DNA of 64,000 bases. Source: Sipunculus nudus (Eukaryota > Annelida > Sipuncula > Golfingiida > Sipunculidae). The stretch is from NCBI GenBank assembly GCA_026874595.1, contig CM049316.1:14325839-14389838 (forward strand), written 5' to 3'. Positions 38,675 through 50,828 of the stretch are shown piece by piece. Position 1 is the stretch's first letter; each line of letters begins with the position of its first letter. The position numbers were made by a program, and so were the translations under genes. The notes under the pieces are model-generated. The model had not been told where the DNA came from, ran no database searches, and worked only from the letters and a program-made list of their open reading frames with translations.

Positions 38675-38754
38675 CTGCCTGGCTGCCCCAGTGTATGTCT
38701 CGCCTCAAGCGTGCATAATTTGATAAAAGGTCAACAAGGTCAACATACAGGTGA
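38675..38754 (-). CDS. EDC4: EDC4 exon 8 (short, hidden between repeats)
   Basis: Exon 7 ends in phase 2 and exon 9 needs phase 1, so an exon was missing between them. This 80-nt segment fits exactly: pyrimidine-rich CCCCTCTTCAG|TCACC acceptor, GCAG|GTAATG donor, one base in and one base out. It encodes HLYVDLVDLLSNYARLRRDI followed by HWGSQA, a plausible helix at the start of the coiled-coil region. Repeats begin within 20 bp of its acceptor side. Confidence 0.8.
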
Positions 38755-38769
38755 CTGAAGAGGGGCTAG

Positions 38770-41511
38770 CTAGCCTGGGTCTGACATAGTCTCATTAAAA
38801 CATTAATAAAAGCTACAATATTTTGCCAATTTCTTTCAGCTTTCTAAACTACAAAGATGAAATCCTTATGTGTGCATGATATGAAAATTATATCAACAGT
38901 GCTTTCAGGAAACAAACGTGCCATGGTCAAAGTTGGGCAAAATTTAAGGTACTAATTTTATATTTACTGTAGATTCAGAAATATTAGTTGGGATTTTATT
39001 TTCGTGGTTTTCGTGGATCAAGATAATCTACAAATTCATGGTTCCAACGATAAAAAAATCACACGATCAGAGGATATACGGTATCCCAACGGCAGCTGGT
39101 GGTCGACTTTATATTTATAATTGTAACCGCTGGCTGAGTTTTCAATAAAGATACAAAAATTGTTTATTACTTTTTTATGATTGTTTCTGATACAATCATT
39201 AATACACTGAATTGCTTTTCGTAAATTACTATAAAAATACGGGATTTATAAATATTCTTTTGTCAATTAAATTATTTCCCCTAATATCGTACGAACACGG
39301 CCCCCTGATATCTTTACAATAAAACAATATCATAGTATAATTTAAACTGAAAACGTATTTTCCTCTTATCAGCATTTCGGATGAAAAATTCAAGAACAAT
39401 ACCACATTTCTGTCGAGCAAAGCGTTAGTTCTGACACGTCAAGAACGGTAAACAAGTTCCAATGTTCGTAACCATAGCTACGGAGGCACGGCTTTTTCGG
39501 AACCGGCCTTTTCAACCTTCTTTCAATAGATATTAAACGAGACTTACGCTACCTATTGGTCTAAAAGACAAGGGCCGTGTAAACACATTTGCATTACCGC
39601 GATTACCGCGGGATGCGAAAGAGCACTTATTCTGAATAAGGCGGTACTTTTTCTGAATATTGCCGATAGTGGTACATATATATGTTAGCATAAGTAAGCG
39701 CCACCGAATACTATTAGGCAAATTATTTCTTTATAATCTCCAAATATAGCTGACATGATGAATGACGAACGAACTGTGTGTCGTCTCACCGCCCCGTCAG
39801 GGATTTACAGGCGCCACATGTGACTACCGCCTAGATAAAAAAAAGTTAAAAACCTTCATGTGGATGGTCCCGTTTATTTTTTTCCTCCCGTCAAGTGATG
39901 ATTTACATTTTCTGTTAACGTGGTGTGATTGGGTGTTATAACTGATAGCCGATGTATTGGGTGTTACAACTAACAGCCGATGTATCGCCCGGCACGTGTC
40001 GGTCACGGCTGATTAATTCTTTGTTAGGCTCGGGTTGGGCGGAGCATGTTTATTCAACACTGACCTGATTGACCGCGGTACAAGTGCACCATGCGATAAG
40101 CATCTGAGCCAAACCACCTGTGTACATCAGGCTCATCTTCCTTGCGCATATGGAGGTATTAATAACCATAATTTTCTAAAGTTTTCTTTGTCTTTCCACG
40201 AATTCAAATACCCCACGATTTGTGTTTTGTACAAAAACCACGAAATTTTAAGCCCACGATATTATCTGAATCTACAGTATACTAATAATTTATAAAATTT
40301 GAAAAATTCAGAACTAATTTTTGGTATTCAATTGAATATTGATTAAATAATGTTACATCCCTGACAAAAAATCTCTAGCTTCAGCAATCCTCTTGTTAAG
40401 GGAGTAAATATATTTCTTGATTTTTTAAAAAAGTGCATTATGTTTGGGCCCATAACTTAAAACAATTACGCAATACTGACATCATTTCTGGCATGTGCAT
40501 AGCCAATGTATAGAAAAATATGTATATTATATATGATCAAAGTCAGATCAGTGGTTTTGATATCAGGCAGTCTTAAAGTGTAACAATGGGTTTTTAATGC
40601 AAAAATGAAGTTTTTCATTAATATCTCAAGGAATTAAGTCCTAGTGACCAAATTCTTGGCATGGTAGGGGGTTTTGGAGACATCTAACTGTATGCCAAAT
40701 TTAAGGAACTTAGAGCTGAAGCTGGGGAGCTGAGCTCTAGCTAACTGCATAACACTAGCTTGATGTAATCAATATGTGACATTGTGCTTGAAAACTTGAA
40801 TAAAATCTAGTTTTTGATCAACTGGTTTCAAATTTTTGGTGTTAACAGTTGAAATGCAAATAAAAACATGCTTTGAACATTAAATCCACAGCAGTTACAG
40901 GAAAAAAACGTGCCATGGTCAAACTTGGGCAAAATTTAAGGTACCAATTTTATATTTCTGCCAATATTTAAAAAAGTTTAATAGATTTTGATCTAATTTT
41001 TGGTATACAATTAAATTTTGATTAATTAAAGTTGTATTACTGAGAAAAAGTCTCTACCTTTTACACTTTTGGTCTTAAGTGACCAAATATCTTTCCTGAT
41101 TTTTTTACAAAGTTCATTATGTTTGGGCCTATAACTTTTTTTAAATTAAATAATACTGACTTAATTTCTGGCATGTACATAGGAACTATATAGAGGAATA
41201 TTTATGGTAAATATGAAGAAAACCAGATGTGTGGTTTTGATATTAAGCAGTCCTGAAATGTGAAAATAGATTTCTAATAAAAAATTGAGGTTTTTCCTTA
41301 ATATCTCGAAGGAATGAAGTCCTATTGACCAAATTTTCGGCATGGTAGGAGATTTTGGGGACATCTAACTGTATGCCGAATTTCAGATTCGTAGGTCCAA
41401 TGGTGTCGAAACGTGCCAGTCTTATGGATGGACGGACAGACAGACGGACGGACCACGGACAATGGACCACAACTATAGCTCAGATGACTTATAGTCAGCT
41501 GAGCTAAAAAT
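38770..41511. repeat. dispersed repeat R, two copies
   Basis: Copy one runs 38770-40730 and is split by the TA element at 38967-40277. Copy two (40740-41511) is whole at its 3' end, with a GGACGGACAGACAGACGG tract and a tail stem-loop AGCTCAGATGACTTATAGTC followed by AGCTGAGCTAAAAA. Both lie in the EDC4 intron between exons 7 and 8. Confidence 0.75.
38967..40277. mobile_element. 1.3-kb TA element with CTGTAGATTCAG ends
   Basis: The terminal repeats start CTGTAGATTCAG on both ends and stay similar for about 45 bp (TTTCGTGGTTTT). They are flanked by TA at 38965-38966 and 40278-40279. It interrupts a dispersed repeat whose intact copies read ttttatttatgctaataac. The 1.2-kb interior is less AT-rich and has two copies of a roughly 30-bp unit (TGGGTGTTA...GCCGATGTAT, 39931-39988). 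No transposase was seen. Confidence 0.82.
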
Positions 41512-43230
41512 CAATAACTAGCTTAATTTTCAAGCTTTTATTTTCAAATTTCAGATTTAAACAAATTAAATATTTATGTTTACATGCTGTGAAAATTAAA
41601 TCAATGGTACTTACAGGAAAAAAACGTCCCATGGTCAAAGTTGGGCAAAATTTAAGGTACTTATTTTTTTTTATGCTAATAACTTAACAAATTTACAAAA
41701 TCTAGATCTAATTTTAGGTAAACAATATCATCTTAATTAAACATAGTTATATACACAGGAAAATAGACTCTAGCTTTAAAATTGTTCATGTTAAGTGAGT
41801 AAATATTTTTTCCTGATTTTTTACAAAGTCCATTATGTTCAGGCCCATAACTTTAAGAATTTATACTTAAGCCACGGTCACACTGAATAGTACGACTGTT
41901 CAATCGTGCGATTGACCAACTATCAGGTAGTCGCACGACTAGTCTCAACAAATTTGCCCTGATTCTGAAATGGTTGAGAGTACTTGATACTGGTTGTAGG
42001 TAATCGCACGACTGGTGGCACGCTCAGTTGCACGATCAACCGTAACTAGTGACGATCGGTCGCAAGATAGGTCGTGCGACAAGTCGTTGCGATAAATATT
42101 GATCGTACGACAAGTCTTAGTGACCAGCGACCAATCGTACGACATGTCGTAATGACCTGCGACTAGTCGTTCAACTGGTCGTGCCACCAATCGTATGGTT
42201 ATGTATTCCTGGGCCCGATTTCAGCCCTAGTCATTCATTCCCAGGACTTACGTTTTCTTCTTTTTTTTCTTTTTGCTGGCTTCTTCGATGCAGAAGTGCA
42301 GCTGCGGCAAAAGTGCCAAGCTGTTGTTGTTGCTCCAGCTGTAGCATAAACTCGAGTCTACAGGGTGGCATCAGCTGATCCATGCTGACAATTGGAGGTA
42401 AATATGGCTGACTGAGCTTAGCCCTAGATCCCAACAATTTATAATAGTTGCGGAGCTGATGGCACGACCAGTCGTATGATCCTGCCACAATGCGGGAGAG
42501 ATCTTGGCAAGTCGCAATTCTGATCACAAGGTCGTACGACCAGTGGTGCCACCAATCGCGAGGTGACATGAGCAGTGGCACGACCAATCATGCAATAAGT
42601 TGTCGCACGATGATGCACAACTGGTCGTGCGATGACCAAAGACTGGTGGTACAACCTTCTTGCGAGCTCCTACAACCTCAAAATTTACAAATCAGTCGCA
42701 ACTGGATTTTGAACATGTTCGAAAACCACCTGCGATCGATTTTCCACCCGGTGATCAGCCACGACCTCTGCAATCGGTAGCAAGTTCTTGTCATGATTGT
42801 CCGGCGATTCCTCAAATTTTCAGTCGTGGACAGGTCATAACCTGGTCATATCGCTAGTGTGTCGTGGCTTTAACAGACTTAATTTCTGGCATGTACATAG
42901 GAACTATATAGAGGAATATTTATGGTAAATATGAGGAAAAACAGATGAGTGGTTTTGTTATTAGGCAGTCCTGAAGTGTGAAAATAGGTTTTTAATAAAA
43001 AATTGAGGTTTTTCCTTAATTTCTCAAAGGAACGATGTTGCAAAAACCCAGTTTTCGGCTTGGTAGGAGATCTTTGGGACATCTAACATTATGCTGAATT
43101 TTGGATTCCTAGGTCTTACGGTTTCAAAACGTGCCACATCTACAGACAGACGGACGGACTGACGGACGGACGATGGACAATGGACCACGACTATAGCTCA
43201 GATGACTTATAGTCATCTGAGCTAAAAACA
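41512..43230. repeat. dispersed repeat R, split by Harbinger-like MITE
   Basis: The left part (41512-41869) contains the empty site for the 2.6-kb element (atgTTTAcatgc at 41577-41585). The right part (42873-43230) ends in a perfect 12-bp stem-loop, AGCTCAGATGAC-TTATA-GTCATCTGAGCT, followed by AAAAA. Confidence 0.75.
41870..42869. mobile_element. 1.0-kb Harbinger-like MITE with TCGTGCGAC words
   Basis: The ends are AGCCACGGTCACACT and AGTGTGTCGTGGCT, flanked by TTA (41867-41869 and 42870-42872). A 3-bp TTA-type duplication and GGTCACAC-type ends fit PIF/Harbinger elements. The interior is full of short words on both strands (CGCACGAC, GTCGTACGAC, GGCACGACCAGTCGTA), at least 15 in 1 kb. It has no coding frame. 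It interrupts the dispersed repeat at 41512-43230. Confidence 0.72.
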
Positions 43231-43264
43231 CAAGATTCCCAAATCATACCCAGGGCAGTTTTAC

Positions 43265-43372
43265 CTGGTTTTAGGACGTGAACGGTGTATGTATCGGTGA
43301 GGTTGACGAGGACTACTGCTAGTGGAAGAACTTTCAGGCTGATCACTAGTAGCGGCAGAAGCAAGCCATTGG
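43265..43372 (-). CDS. EDC4: EDC4 exon 7 (Ser/Arg-rich)
   Basis: Acceptor ACTCAG|CCAATG, donor ACCAG|GTAAAA. The frame is fixed by phase from exon 6: QWLASAATSDQPESSSTSSS, then PRQPHRYIHRSRPKT. The composition is Ser-rich and then basic. The tail of a dispersed repeat (ending about 43230) lies only some 35 bp into the downstream intron. Confidence 0.83.
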
Positions 43373-44289
43373 CTGAGTAAAATTAACACAGGAACGTTAG
43401 GCTTACAGTCAAAGCACTAAAAGCACATATACTGCATGCATAACATACACTACTGGTTAGAAAGCAAAAAATAATGCAAGCTATATTTATTTATTAATGC
43501 AATGCATAAACAATTTATTGTTTAATTAAGTACTGCTCAGGAAAAGACTGAAGGGGAAACTGTTTCAACTGCCATACAGATCATAAATATACATTTTTGT
43601 TGTATTTTGATATCTGTTTTGTACAAATATAGAAACTGTAATACATGTTAAATTTTAAATTAAGATCTTGTGCTGGTCAGATCATAGTATCTATCAGACC
43701 CATCTGAATGATGTGAATCACATTGTAATTTTATCACAAGGAATCTAAAAAGGTAAATTATGGCTGAAGAAGCATTTTTCCTAAAAGCAGAGGTTAAATG
43801 ACCTCACATCTTATTCCACTCTTCAGCAGCAATGTTTGATCTTCAGTGGTGGGAAATGAACGCATTACATTTTAATTATGAATCTAAAATTTATTATTGT
43901 ACTGCACTTCAATTTTTCTGGTCAATCACAGGTAAAAATTATGCAGATCATACAAAGCAAAATCATGCTGCAAGGTTAGTGTACATGCTGGAAGCACCAA
44001 GAATAGCAGAGTCAGGTTACTGCACAGTATGCACAGGCTGTGGACATGTGTGTGTTTGTGTATAGGAGATTTTTAAATTCTGGGAGACTTGAGGAGAGTA
44101 TATGCAAGAGGAGATCAGCACAATTCATCAAAATGGCAGACCTGTGGCCATACTGTACATCAAACTGAGTCTGAAATTTCACCACAAATAATCTTAATGG
44201 GACTAATGTCTAGAAAAATTACCGCAATATCTCAAAGGTTATTGAGAGATTGCCAGTGAAAGGATTTTTAAAATATTTGCCTCGCAGCA

Positions 44290-44382
44290 ATGCTGGATTT
44301 AAAAGGGAGTCTAAAATTGGAAGAGGGAGGCTGAAATTGGAAAGGGGACGCTGAAATTGAAAAAGGGAGTCTGAAATTGGAA
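44290..44382. repeat. 22-bp tandem repeat, four units
   Basis: GGGAGTCTAAAATTGGAAGA and variants repeat four times. Intron between exons 6 and 7; 43373-44289 shows no other feature. Confidence 0.75.
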
Positions 44383-44702
44383 AGCACACATCCCCTTATG
44401 GGTGTCAATCTGCAGTGAAATTTTTATGAAAAAAATCACTTATTGTGCCCTGGTTGGAAAACAGATTTTGGGGAAGGTCTGTAATTTGATAGGATTCAAG
44501 CCCTGAATAACAACATGTTCAATATCCATGCATAATTGTCCAAACATGTACACACATACACAGACACGCAACTGCTCCGGCATAATTTGTGGTAGTTGAG
44601 AAATTCCCAAGCAGGCATCTGCATTAGGTTTGATACAGCAAACATATAACAGCAGAGACTACTAGTTAGCAGCTGGAATGGTTCAGTGATAATGTGACTT
44701 AC

Positions 44703-44870
44703 TTGGAATGTAGCCCCTGGTCTGCCAGCAGGAGTGGAGGCTGCTCTGCCAGCAGGAGTGGAGGCTGCTCTGCCAGCAGGAGCGGAGGCTGCTCAAGCTC
44801 TTCCTCCTGGCTCTGGTCTTCTGCCTGGATGCTGCCAGATCCATCAACAGTCTCAGCCTCTTGTTCTTTC
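44703..44870 (-). CDS. EDC4: EDC4 exon 6, with in-frame 24-bp repeat
   Basis: Acceptor TGTACAG|GAAAGA, donor TCCAA|GTAAGT, 55 whole codons. It begins KEQEAETVDGSGSIQAEDQS, then has an acidic run and three copies of the octapeptide EQPPLLLA, the last ending in D. The 24-bp repeat lies at 44721-44792 and keeps frame, so copy number could vary without breaking the protein. Confidence 0.88.
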
Positions 44871-44988
44871 CTGTACAGCATTATAAACAGTCACTGCAGA
44901 CAGCACAGCAGTCAGGGGTGATACATTAACAGGTCAGTAGTTATAAGCACTACCAGTTATTTATTAACTACAGACTTAAATCTTGTTC

Positions 44989-45490
44989 CTTTAACAGTCG
45001 TTTCTTTATCTTTTAATAAGAGCACCACAAGATTGCATAATTCACCTGTTGTAGAACTTGGACCTCTGAACTCATCTCATAAGCATCAATTTTGTCAAGA
45101 ATCAAATTCAAATGAGAAACTCTCCTGGTAAATATCTATAATGAGTTTCATAAAAGTCCATCAGTTTTTGGCAAGTCATCAATGCACCATAAAAGTCTTG
45201 TAAACAGTGATCTAATTAAACATGCATGGATTCTGCTGGAATTGAACTTAAGTGAGATATTATATTGGTTAATATATTTGTGCCGTTTCATCAAAATCCG
45301 TGATATTCCTGGAAAGTTACCACTGTGACACCATAAAGAAGCCTGGTGATCTCTGACCTCACTAAATATGCATGGACTTAGCCTAGAATCAAACTTGTGA
45401 GAAAATCTATTGGTAAAAAGTATAACGAGTTTTGTTAAAATCCATTGATGCCATTGTAAGTTATCACAGTGACACTAAAATTTAATGGAC
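44989..45490. repeat. dispersed repeat E, copy 2
   Basis: Begins near TAAGAGCACCACAAGATTGC and follows the same order of blocks as 27131-27640, ending TTAATGGACAGACAG. It lies in the intron between exons 5 and 6. No gene content. Confidence 0.55.
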
Positions 45491-45641
45491 AGACAGTTGG
45501 AAATGGGAATGGTTGTGTCATGGGTTTTCAACGGGAACTGCTGATAAATATGAGGAATATGTTTATGATAATAAAATTCACAAGTTTCATGCTGACAATA
45601 GGTTTTAACGATAAAAGGGATAAATTAGTTTTGCCACTAAC

Positions 45642-45752
45642 TGTGCCTCGTGCAGTGCTGCTGCTCTCTGGATGGCTTCTGAGGCCAGTCTCTCTGCTTC
45701 TGCATTCACTTTCTCTACATTCGGCGGCTCTGGCCAAGCACTCTTAGGTAAT
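45642..45752 (-). CDS. EDC4: EDC4 exon 5
   Basis: Acceptor TTTCACAG|ATTACC, donor GCACA|GTTAGT, 36 whole codons. It encodes LPKSAWPEPPNVEKVNAEAE and RLASEAIQRAAALHEA, a Pro-containing start followed by a helix rich in Ala, Glu and Lys/Arg. The other two frames meet stops near the acceptor. The donor is inferred from phase with exon 6. Confidence 0.87.
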
Positions 45753-46236
45753 CTGTGAAAAAAAGGTTCAGCACCTGACAGCACCTAAAACAATCCAAGT
45801 TGTCTTTCATTGTTTACGATATGTTCCTTTCATTTAAAATGTTTAAGCATTTTGACAAAATCACTCATGTATTCATTAACACTAGCAAAACCTGCCTGGT
45901 TCCTTTACCAAGTGACCCATGAACTGGTGGTTCAAAAGTTATAGCCTTCACAAATAATTTCTATTCTGGCTGATTTGACCTTGAAGATCGAGATCATGGT
46001 GACCAGTTTTCAAACTCTTCAAAGAGACTGGTTGAAACAATTTGTATTTCAAATCTGAGAAAAAAAAGTTATCGGGTTCACAAAAAATTTCTGCTGTATT
46101 TCTATATACAGCAGTGTAAGACTAAAGAAAAAGACATTAAGAGGCCAATTAAAATATGAAACTTGTGAATAAATGTGACAAAGCACACAAGTTTAACATT
46201 ATATATATACATATATAAAAACAAGACACTACATAC

Positions 46237-46447
46237 ACAGTGGTCTGTCCAAGGTCTACCAGCTGACCCTCCGGGACTACTTCTTCCTCCTCTGGTATTT
46301 TCTGTTCTTCCAGCTGGCTCTGGTCTGGCCTGGGACTGATCTTCTGTTCATTGAGATCATCAGTGTCCTCGTAAACTTGAGACTGGACCTGTTTTGTAGC
46401 TTCCCCAAGAATCTCACTCACTTCTAAGCTGGTTGAACTAGAGCTGC
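46237..46447 (-). CDS. EDC4: EDC4 exon 4 (acidic linker)
   Basis: Acceptor TTTACAG|GCAGC, donor ACTGT|GTATGT, 69 whole codons. It encodes SSSSTSLEVSEILGEATKQV and then an acidic, Gln/Glu-rich run ending EEEEVVPEGQLVDLGQTTV. A repeat head (AACAAGGGACCCATGGGTC) starts about 8 bp upstream of the exon, so the splicing tract of this acceptor is next to or inside a repeat. Confidence 0.88.
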
Positions 46448-46454
46448 CTGTAAA

Positions 46455-47262
46455 TTAAACAAGGGACCCATGGGTCACTGTGGTCAGCTGAAGTTGACCT
46501 TGAAGGTAAAAATCTAAAATAATATCAAATGGAGATGAAGTGAACGAAGAGGAGGTAATATAGGCAATGGTTGGTTTATATGATTGGGTTTGTATTGATG
46601 AGCAAGAAATTGTTCCAAATAATATTTTGTGACCTGACCATGTCTTTCCTAATATTGAAACTGAAGCATGTGAGCAAATGATCTGTACTATTACCATGAT
46701 CATTAGTTGGCTTTTTGATTAACTGTTGACATTTCAGTAGTTCACATATTTGTTCAATTGAATCTATTTTTTTGTATAATATATATTATTAAATATATGT
46801 TTTTTTATTTTATGAAATGTATACAGTTGAAATATAACTAATTCACAACATAAAGGGCAAACAAAGTTTGATTTCCAATTCTGCTCAGGCAGGAAAATAA
46901 TTAACAAATGTTTGTATTAGATCCTCATTTTTTTATCACATCAATTTTTTTCTATTATAAGTTCATATTTCTATACATTTCCAATATAACATATATATCT
47001 GAATATAAACGTTTATTCATAATTCTCAACTGCATCATCATAAATCTCAATCTTGTCAGATAACACCACATAATGCATACAAACTTTTTTTTTTACCACA
47101 AATATATATATTTTAATCTGCAAAAAAATAAATATCTAAAAAAAATAATTGATTTAGATTTAACAATTTTAAATTGTGTCTTTATTTTTCATAATGTGCT
47201 TCATATTTTATAAATTTAAGCATACTGATGGGTTTAATTATATTTGTTAAAATCATTTAAAA
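46455..47262. repeat. repeat family A, long copy 2, abutting exon 4
   Basis: Second long copy of the repeat at 36354. Its first bases (AACAAGGGACCCATGGGTC) lie 8 bp upstream of the first base of EDC4 exon 4 on the minus strand. Another head of the same family follows at 47279. Confidence 0.75.
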
Positions 47263-47278
47263 AAAAATTTTATTTCAT

Positions 47279-47315
47279 TAACAAGGGACCCATGGGTCAC
47301 ATTGCTCAGATGAAT
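47279..47315. repeat. repeat family A head (solo)
   Basis: AACAAGGGACCCATGGGTCA followed by a variant CTCAGATGA. Other short heads lie at 4816-4852, 21004-21040 and 37536-37572, with a variant at 30757-30793 (AAAGGGCCCCTTTGGTCA). Each has a palindromic GACCCATGGGTC-type core and then GCTCAGCTGA, the inverse of the tail word TCAGCTGAGC of repeat R. Confidence 0.65.
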
Positions 47316-48247
47316 TTTGGAAAATATTAGTAACTGCAAAATATTTTTATTTCTTTTGGTTTTTCTTGTATATTATCATTAGAAAAGCTATTAGAAAATG
47401 GCCCTGCTAAAATGAAACTCTGTAAATTATAGAAAAATGGACATGAGCTAAACCATTTAGTGATGCACCAAGGGAACAAATAGGCCTACCGTGTTATATA
47501 AAAGTAACATTTCACTAACAAATAATTTGTGAAGGTAGGTAAGTTTTCAAAAGTTAACTATATGGCCATATGAGTTAAAAATTAATCCCACAAAGTTTGA
47601 CAAATATTCCTTATCACACCTAGGCCCCGCCAACTTTAAGAGATATGAATGAAATGCTATAAAGTATTTATATCTTCTTAAATCTTGTCAGTTAGCATTT
47701 ACATTAGATCCTAATATTTTATCACATCTGAATATTAGGATTTAATTCCTGAAATTTTTTTCTTTAAAAAAATCATTTATTTAACATTAAAAATATAAGA
47801 TTCATCTTGTTTATTAGTCCTGTGTATTGAAGGGGTGGGTGGGGGGAGGGGTCTCTGTTGTTACTGCTCGTTGCTGAAAAAAATGTTAATTTTAAGATTC
47901 ATCTAGTTCATAGTACAGGTCTGTCAACAGAATTGGGTAGGAGGGGGGGGGGGGGGGGGGATGCCAGAGAAAAAGGCTCCCTGTGGTATGGTATTAACTG
48001 CAGACAGCCTGATCAAGCTCCGCTCAGTGGAGAGAGGGCTTGCCCTAGTGATGGGATTGCATAATATTATGCCAACAGCCTGGGGAGCATAGAGAGCTGC
48101 ACTGAATGACCTACAGTCACCAAAGTGGACTGCTTGACAATGTAAGGGAATACAACAAGACCCTCCAAAAAAAATTCAATAACTAGCCTAATTTTCAAGC
48201 TTTTATTTTCAAATTTCAGATTTAAACAAATTTAATATTTATGTTTA

Positions 48248-50828
48248 TGTCAGAGACGAGATTGAAATCCAGGCGGATTTTAAATTCGCCTAGACGAGAT
48301 TGCGATTGTGATCTCGCCTAGGCGGGATTGCAATTGTGATCTCGGCTAGACGGATTTTAAACTCGCCTAGACGAGATCACAATCGCAATCTCGACTAGGC
48401 GAGATTAAAATCCATCATGGAGCAGGCCAGGATTTTAATCTCACCTAGGCGAGTTTAAAATCCATCTGGTGTCATCCAGGCGAGTTTAAAATCTGCCTGA
48501 TATTACTCAGGCGAGTTTAAAATCTGCCTAGGCGAGGTTAAAATAGTGATCTGATCTAATTTCCTAATACTGTGGTTGCCTTTTTGTTCGTGAGGGTTTT
48601 AATTTCGCAATATTCGCGAATGGGAAATAATCGCGAAAATGAAACCCTCGGGAATAATCGGCCAATTGAGAATGTCCTTCTTATTTAGTGTAATCAATAC
48701 TTGTATGGTAATAGGTTAAAACAGAGAGAATTTTTTTAATAAATTACATCCTTGCAGGTATATGGAAATGTAAGCCTTAAATTTGAACTAAACCACCTAT
48801 GCTGTGTGTGCAGGCCTATCTTTATATAAAAAAATGTCACAAACTCATGACTTATTCTCATTTGATAATACACACAGGTATATGGCTTTGCCAAAGATTT
48901 GATATAGGTTCTTGTGAGATCGCAAAAATGAAACCCTCGCAAAACATTAAAAATGGAAAAATCGCGAAATTTCAGCCTTGCGAATATGAAGCCAACCACA
49001 GTATATTAAGCATTGTAATTGACATATGAAAGATGTTTTCACTCGGATTTTCAATATTTTAACACTGAATGGTTATATATAGTTAAAAGGTAATATATTT
49101 ATTAATATTTACAGAATATTATAGTATTAATGTAATAATTTACTTTTTTTACAGTAATGTAATAATTATTCATGTGATAATTAACATTAATTTTGGAAAC
49201 AGAATTATGAAATAGATATTTGATTATTATTTGCACCTTTGATGTGTTTCATGTGGTCTACAGCATCCTACAGCATACCAATTATTTGCTAAACATTAAT
49301 TAATCTTTATTTTTTTTCTCCAGTTTTCTTAACAACCTTGTGATTGTAAATATCACTAATAATTTTTACAAAAAAAATAATTTGTAATTGTATTTAAATA
49401 TATGGCAATTAGAGAGTAACAAGAGGTATATTGAAGCACACTTATGAGATATTATGAAAAGCAAATCTGGGGGAAAAAGTCATACACTTGCATATTGAAT
49501 CAATTATAGATAGATAGATAGACAGATAGATAGTCTAGATAGCTATTACTTCACTATTTAATGAGTATATTACACATTAACATAAACAATCATCCTATTT
49601 GACAATTCTTACAGGACAAACAGAACAAATTAGTTGGTTGATCTAGTTCAAATGTTTCTTTTCACCCAGGTATTCAACACTCAACAGTAAAAACATGTAC
49701 AGTTATGGTACAAAATATGCAGGGTATCAGTATTTATGATGGACTTTGATACACCATCCTTTTTTTTGGTAATTAAACATCATATGAGAAAAGGTAAAAG
49801 TTGACACACAGATGTATGCATGTGAATATTTCTTTGTCTTATTTAGTCTTTTCTTATAATGTATATAATATTCTTCTGATTTTTTTTTAATGTTTTGTGA
49901 AGCTTCAATATTTATGTAGACTGTGTTACAAGATAACTGCCTTTTTTTGGACAGTATTATATCATATCAGAAAAAATATGATTTCTAGATTCATAGAGTA
50001 ATAGATCATTTATGCATGTGAACATGCATTGAATTATATTGATAAAAAATAAATGAGCTATGTTCCTTTTGTCTTTTTAAAATACTACATTACTAATATT
50101 ACTAATACCAGTTTCCCTTGAAATTAATATTGACAACAAAATTATTATGTAAATAATCAGCAGCAGCCCACATCATATATAATTTGAATATGCCATATAC
50201 AATACCAATGTAAGTTTCTTATTACATAGTCTATAAATAAAAATATAAAATAAAAAAATTAATGTTAATTATTACATAAATATTATAATATTCTGTAAAT
50301 AATATTAAATATATATTACTTGTGAACTATACATAACCATATTAATAAAAAGTATATAATATAAAATATTCCATTTCCAAAATTAATGTTAATTATTAAA
50401 TTAATAATATAATATTCTGTAAATATTAATAAATATATTACTTGTGAACTATACGTAACCATTCAGTGTTAAAATATTGAAAATCTGACTGAAAACATCT
50501 TTCATAAGTCAATTACAATGCATAATTTATTGGGAAATTAGATCAGATCACTATTTTAATCTCGCCTAGGCAGATTTTAAACTCGCCCAAGTGATATCAG
50601 GCAGATTTTAAACTCGCCTGGATGACACCAGACAGATTTTAAACTCGCCTAGGCGAGATTAAAATCATGGCCTGCTCCATGATGGATTTTAATCTCGCCT
50701 AGGCGAGATTGCGATTGTGATCTCGCCGAGGCGAGATTGCAATTGTGATCTCGCCTAGGCGAGATCACAATCGCAATCTCGTCTAGGCGAATTTAAAATC
50801 CGCCTGGATTTCAATCTCGTCTCTGACA
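48248..50828. mobile_element. 2.6-kb element with long inverted arms and CTCGCCTAGGCGAG arrays
   Basis: The ends are TGTCAGAGACGAG and its inverse CTCGTCTCTGACA, flanked by TTTA at 48244-48247 and 50829-50832. The uninterrupted host repeat at 41560-41600 reads atgTTTAcatgc, so the insertion and a 4-bp duplication are shown directly. Each arm carries about 300 bp of short words such as GGCGAGATT and the palindrome CTCGCCTAGGCGAG, then continues as a long inverted repeat (to about 49200 and from about 50380). The middle is very AT-rich with no coding signal. The family is unknown to me. Confidence 0.85.
48570..49001. mobile_element. 432-bp TA MITE nested in the left arm of the 2.6-kb element
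   Basis: It begins CTGTGGTTGCCTTTTTGTTC and ends GAAGCCAACCACAG, flanked by TA. The right arm of the host element (about 50510-50545, inverted) shows the same sequence without it (cccaaTAaatta), which is the empty site. The interior has GAGGGTTTTAATTTCGC-like words on both sides. It is non-coding and of Tc1/mariner-type by its TA target. Confidence 0.85.
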
